8,863 nt of DNA, from NCBI GenBank assembly GCA_964353405.1, contig CAYGWJ010000398.1:1-8863 (forward strand), given 5' to 3'. The translations under genes were made by a program, and so were the position numbers. Origin of the DNA: JBGLNJ01 sp964353405 (GTDB taxonomy: Bacteria; Chloroflexota; Anaerolineae; Fen-1058). The notes beneath the pieces are model-generated. The model worked only from the letters and a program-made list of their open reading frames with translations, was not told the DNA's origin and ran no database searches. The stretch's first letter is position 1; each line of letters begins with the position of its first letter. Shown here one piece after another: positions 6,296-8,863 of this stretch.

Positions 6296-7159
6296 TCAGC
6301 GCCGGCCAAATAGAAACTCTTCCTGGAGTTCGACGACCAGCCGCTCGGCGGTCATCGAGTCCGGCTCAAGCGGGAGCGCCGAGTGCTCAATCAATGCTCC
6401 CAGTCTGGCTTCATGTTCGGCGGCCATCTGAATGACCTGTTCATAACTCAACGCGCCATCCCGCACGTTGAGCAGCCATTCGGCGTCAGGCCGCAGGACG
6501 CGGACGATGCCGTCGCGAAGAATCTCTTCACCCATCCGCAACAACCGAAACAGGTGCATGGCGTGCTTGGTGTCATATCCATGGTGGGCTTCCAGTTCTG
6601 CTCGCGCCGGGTTGCGATGACGCCGCCAGTCCACATAGTCATTCCAGTGCCCCATGGCCGCGCGGTAGGCGCGCTCGGCATCGCTGTGCGGAAAGCGACA
6701 GTGTCCGCCGACCACCTGTCCGCCGAATTCCTCCTGGGTCGGCTGATGGTCAGGCGGATTGACCAGCCACCGATGGTGACGCTCCATCCGGCGCAATTGG
6801 TCAATCGCGTAACGGCTAAACCGTTCGCCCACCAGACGGGACAAGAAGATGTCACGCACCGCGACCAGCCGCTCGCCATAGCGATTGATGAACAACACAT
6901 GCTGCGGATCCGTGTAGAGCGTCTCGATGATATTCGGATTGGCCTGCAGGGCCAGCCGGACGAATTTGGCGAGCGCAAACACAACGTGGTCTTGCGTCTC
7001 GTTTTCGTGTTGTTCAAAGGTCTGCAAGCCCAGCAGAAATTCTTTGGGCGGAATGCAGACGCCGCGCGTGTCCTCGTCGCTGCCGGCGCGGGCCAGCCCG
7101 TAGGTGCGGCTGCCCGAAATGACGTGCAGGATCAGGTTACGTTTCCAGAACTCTTCCAT
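6296..7159 (-). CDS. COG3541-type pol-beta nucleotidyltransferase, second tandem copy
   Basis: From the ATG at 7159 the protein is 287 residues. The start gives a register matching its paralogue upstream, and TTGGGGCAGC precedes it; the frame extends 17 codons further upstream without a convincing ribosome site. The pol-beta signature is GSRTYG at 16-21 with the acidic pair D28 and D30 in SDEDTRG, and D57 in QDHVVF as the third catalytic carboxylate. N74 and E79 in LQANPNIIETLY and K198-x3-H202-x2-R205 in YDTKHAMHLFRLL fit the COG3541 (YcgL-like) family. Such enzymes transfer a nucleotide to an acceptor; the acceptor for this family is not established, and RNA ends are a reported possibility because of neighbourhoods with RNA ligases. 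Its start overlaps the paralogue's end by 23 bp, indicating coupled translation. Confidence 0.85.
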   Translation of the reverse strand: MEEFWKRNLILHVISGSRTYGLARAGSDEDTRGVCIPPKEFLLGLQTFEQHENETQDHVVFALAKFVRLALQANPNIIETLYTDPQHVLFINRYGERLVAVRDIFLSRLVGERFSRYAIDQLRRMERHHRWLVNPPDHQPTQEEFGGQVVGGHCRFPHSDAERAYRAAMGHWNDYVDWRRHRNPARAELEAHHGYDTKHAMHLFRLLRMGEEILRDGIVRVLRPDAEWLLNVRDGALSYEQVIQMAAEHEARLGALIEHSALPLEPDSMTAERLVVELQEEFLFGRR

Positions 7160-7913
7160 GCTGCCCCAATTCCAGCCTGGCGCGCACGACATAGTCGTCC
7201 AGCGCGTCAAAGGTCGTCGGCTCGTCGGGCAATGTGGACCGCTCGAAAGCCTCTGCCATTTGTGTTTCCAATTGAATCAACCGTGGCTGGTGGGTCTTCA
7301 GGTCGGCCGGTTCCAGCCGGCCTTTCTCTGTGCCCGTCACTTTACGCACGATCAGTCCATCGACGCCCGAAATCTTGAAATGCTCATCCAACCTGACCAG
7401 ATTAGCCTCGATTTCTCCTGTTTGCAGAACGTGAATGCCGGTCAGCAGGACACGGTAGGCATATAACAACTCTTTGATCGTTGCCTCAGGTTTGGACAGC
7501 AACTCTAGTTGGCTGTGCGCAAAACCCCGATAGTGATGATACAGGTATCGCACAATACAGCCACGCCCGATCTCGCGCAGTTCGTCTAACCAGTCGCCGC
7601 CGGCGACAACCAGCGGTGAATACAACTGCTCCAGCACGTAGCCGTTGCGTCGTGTCATCAGTTGAGCGAACTTGCGCACGTCATGCGCGACCCAATCTAT
7701 CTCTAACCCAGCGTGCATCCGCGTGATTGTGATGGTCTCCTTTGGCTCGCGCAGGCATAACACGTCTCGCAGGGGCAAGACGAATGCGCCGCGCAGGTCA
7801 ACGTCGCTGTCCGACGAAGAAAAGCCATAGAGGTGCGCGCCGCTGACGGCGGCGAAGAGCGGCGGCGGGCCGCCGTGCAAAATGAGTTGTAGTGATGGCA
7901 GATTCAGTTCCAT
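7137..7913 (-). CDS. COG3541-type pol-beta nucleotidyltransferase, first tandem copy
   Basis: The 258-residue protein aligns without gaps over two key blocks with the gene that follows it. GAHLYG at 25-30 corresponds to GSRTYG, SDSDVDLRG at 34-42 holds D37 and D39, and EIDWVAHDVRKF at 71-82 supplies the third carboxylate D73, followed by the shared N-x4-E-x-LY pattern (RRNGYVLEQLY). The Ser of the usual pol-beta Gly-Ser motif is Ala here, a change that may alter nucleotide handling. The C-terminal helical part has KELLYAYRVLLTGIHVLQTG at 147-166, the counterpart of the K-H-R-L motif. It follows the 2H phosphoesterase gene by 49 bp and overlaps the second copy by 23 bp. The upstream sequence GAGAGTTGGGGC has no strong ribosome site, so coupling or a weak site is likely. 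The function is a predicted nucleotidyl transfer; substrate unknown. Confidence 0.83.
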   Translation of the reverse strand: MELNLPSLQLILHGGPPPLFAAVSGAHLYGFSSSDSDVDLRGAFVLPLRDVLCLREPKETITITRMHAGLEIDWVAHDVRKFAQLMTRRNGYVLEQLYSPLVVAGGDWLDELREIGRGCIVRYLYHHYRGFAHSQLELLSKPEATIKELLYAYRVLLTGIHVLQTGEIEANLVRLDEHFKISGVDGLIVRKVTGTEKGRLEPADLKTHQPRLIQLETQMAEAFERSTLPDEPTTFDALDDYVVRARLELGQHGRVLET

Positions 7914-7962
7914 GCCCCAACTCTCGTACCGTTGTATTCAACGCGTTGTGTTCACTGCAATA

Positions 7963-8541
7963 TTAGCCGGCTGCCGCTGCCCCACTCAGGCTGACCCGAT
8001 AAATGTAACGCCACGCGGGGTCGTCGGGTCCGCGTTGCATGAGCCAGAGATGGTCAAGCGGGACAACCCAGCATCCAGTGCGCCATTCAGTTTGCTTTAA
8101 TGCTTGAAGCAGTGCCCGCGTCTGTGTTTCGTCCAGGCGCATCGTGAGCGTCAGATGTGGTGTGTAGTGGCGACCCTTGTCCGGCCCCAATGCGTCGAGC
8201 AGAACCTTTCGAGCGGCTAACAAGCCGGCTGTCCGCTCGATGCGCAAGTAGATCACGTTGTTGAACGGCAGAAATGATCCCACACCGCCCAGCGCCAGTT
8301 CAAAAGGCTGTAGCTTGCACTGAACAGCTTGCAGGCGGGCAATGGCGTCACTCTCGTTTTCGGGTGTGGCCGGCCCACTGCGCCAGTACGTGCCGGCCAT
8401 AGTCACGTGCGGCGCTGTGATGAGCGCCGTTTTGGCATCGTGCTGCAAGCGCACGGCCTGGATGCGCTCGGCCAGCTCGCCCGTTGGAAATCCGCCCACA
8501 AAGATACGATAGTCGCCGGCACTAGTGCTCATGGTAGTCAT
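7963..8541 (-). CDS. 2H phosphoesterase (2'-5' RNA ligase / LigT-like)
   Basis: From the ATG at 8541 the protein is 192 residues, close to the usual size of this family. It carries both histidine motifs: H45-V46-T47 in ITAPHVTMAG and H129-L130-T131 in RHYTPHLTL, which form the two-histidine active site that opens 2',3'-cyclic phosphates or 2'-5' linkages at RNA ends. The middle part, FELALGGVGSFLPFNNVIYL at 80-99, is the typical beta strand region between the two motifs. No strong ribosome site is seen; an in-frame ATG three codons downstream (8532) is equally possible, and a longer reading to a TTG at 8586 is unlikely. It is the first gene of a three-gene set with two pol-beta nucleotidyltransferases, supporting an RNA-end role. 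Some relatives act on small cyclic phosphate metabolites instead. Confidence 0.88.
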   Translation of the reverse strand: MTTMSTSAGDYRIFVGGFPTGELAERIQAVRLQHDAKTALITAPHVTMAGTYWRSGPATPENESDAIARLQAVQCKLQPFELALGGVGSFLPFNNVIYLRIERTAGLLAARKVLLDALGPDKGRHYTPHLTLTMRLDETQTRALLQALKQTEWRTGCWVVPLDHLWLMQRGPDDPAWRYIYRVSLSGAAAAG

Positions 8542-8596
8542 TGTAAAGAAGACTCTTTTGCAAGTGACTCTGGAGAGGAATGGCAAGCATGTTGGT

Positions 8597-8605
8597 ATTG
8601 TATCA
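8597..8605 (-). promoter_or_regulatory. Extended -10 promoter candidate for the 2H/nucleotidyltransferase operon
   Basis: On the minus strand TGATACAAT (8597-8605) is an extended -10 element, TG-N-TACAAT, one mismatch from TATAAT. It lies 56 bp upstream of the ATG at 8541, so the leader would be about 50 nt. No good -35 is seen at the expected distance, which is common for extended -10 promoters. It sits next to the disrupted plus-strand helicase gene. Confidence 0.35.
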
Positions 8606-8624
8606 CAAACGCTCTGATTGCACG

Positions 8625-8863
8625 GATGTCGCAGACTTTTCGGCGCGCACCCGCTTCATCCTCGTAGACGCAATACTGTTTAGATAAGGCCGGAGTCGAG
8701 CCTTTAGGCGGGCAAACACCGGCTAAAGCCTTGACTCCAATGCGCTAACTAAACAGTATTGCTCGTAGACGAGTATCGAGACACGAGCCAGAGTCAATAT
8801 ACTCTGATCAAAGCCTTCACCGGACCCGAGCGCAACATCACCTGTGTGGGCAGTCCTGCCCAG
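8625..8863 (+). pseudogene. UvrD/PcrA/Rep-type helicase gene fragment, interrupted by a MITE and running off the right edge
   Basis: On the plus strand DVADFSARTRFILVD is read up to 8671 and, after the inserted element, LVDEYRDTSQSQYTLIK, AFTGPERNITCV and GSPAQ are read from 8762 to the edge. Together they rebuild helicase motif II (LVDEYQDT) and motif III (VGDPDQ) of superfamily 1A helicases, which unwind DNA using ATP. Two key sites are changed: DEYQDT is DEYRDT, and GDPDQ is GSPAQ, so the ancestor had probably already decayed or was an unusual variant. The insertion plus duplicated target adds 101 bp, which shifts the frame, and brings a stop soon after entry. Upstream of about 8625 the reading may continue to an ATG at 8589 but no family resemblance is clear. 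There is no room for a full N-terminal domain, so the gene is also truncated at its 5' side. Confidence 0.75.
8661..8771. mobile_element. 91-bp MITE-like element with its target duplication
   Basis: The element spans 8671-8761. Its ends are perfect 13-bp inverted repeats, CAATACTGTTTAG (8671-8683) and CTAAACAGTATTG (8749-8761). It is flanked on both sides by the identical 10-bp CTCGTAGACG (8661-8670 and 8762-8771), the duplicated target. An equally valid reading is 14-bp repeats starting with G and an 8-bp duplication TCGTAGAC. Inside, GGAGTCGAGCCTTTAG (8692-8707) pairs with CTAAAGCCTTGACTCC (8723-8738) with one G-T and one C-C, so nearly the whole element can fold into one hairpin. There is no coding capacity, so movement would need a transposase from a related insertion sequence elsewhere. 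The clean duplication suggests a fairly recent insertion. Confidence 0.88.

Noticed and set aside
6268..6296. Intrinsic terminator suggested by GTGTTC and a T-run on the plus strand
   Set aside because: The stem is only about four pairs, and no plus-strand gene ends there; on the minus strand it reads as A's.
6383..7378. 331-codon open frame on the plus strand
   Set aside because: It lies antisense to the two nucleotidyltransferase genes, whose motifs are clear, and shows no family features.
8542..8586. N-terminal extension of the 2H phosphoesterase to a TTG at 8586
   Set aside because: The added residues have no family resemblance, the start codon is poor, and the size without them is typical.
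8671..8761. CRISPR repeat or rho-independent terminator as the explanation of the hairpin
   Set aside because: There is a single copy with no spacers and no T-run; the flanking duplication identifies a transposed element.

Overview
The window carries a compact set of bacterial genes, nearly all on the minus strand, with high GC and short intergenic gaps. The organism cannot be named from sequence alone. The VRYWTLRDILERPEDDPEV repeat protein, the style of the M28 peptidase remnant and the cysteine-rich GMC oxidase remind me of Chloroflexota, with a Blastocatellia-type acidobacterium as an alternative. This is a judgement from recognised protein style, not a search.

Left half, 1-5040, read right to left: a promoter with a 13-bp palindrome between its -35 and -10 leads into five co-directional genes. 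They are a small GXWXG/DUF4334-like protein, a GMC (cholesterol-oxidase-like) oxidoreductase whose start overlaps it by 11 bp, a short-chain dehydrogenase, a phytoene-desaturase/RetSat-like FAD oxidoreductase, and the N-terminus of a squalene-cyclase/prenyltransferase-type repeat protein that runs off the left edge. Three different redox enzymes for hydrophobic alcohol, ketone or polyene substrates in one transcription unit suggest an oxidative lipid, sterol or isoprenoid pathway. The substrate is unknown.

Middle, 5040-6295: two overlapping inverted repeats, a possible 30-residue ORF, an intact dienelactone-hydrolase-family gene, and the decayed 3' part of an M28 aminopeptidase gene broken by frame changes and an apparent internal deletion.

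Right part, 6296-8605: a likely operon of three genes, a 2H phosphoesterase (LigT/2'-5' RNA ligase type) followed by two tandem, overlapping, divergent paralogues of the COG3541 pol-beta nucleotidyltransferase family. Both paralogues keep the three expected catalytic carboxylates. Related pol-beta proteins are reported in RNA-repair neighbourhoods, so this cassette is the best candidate for an RNA-end processing or repair system here.

Right edge, 8625-8863: on the plus strand lies a fragment of a UvrD/PcrA/Rep helicase gene. A 91-bp MITE-like element with perfect 13-bp terminal inverted repeats and a perfect 10-bp target duplication has landed exactly in its Walker B codons, breaking the frame. 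The divergent promoter of the RNA-end cassette appears to lie just beside this dead gene.
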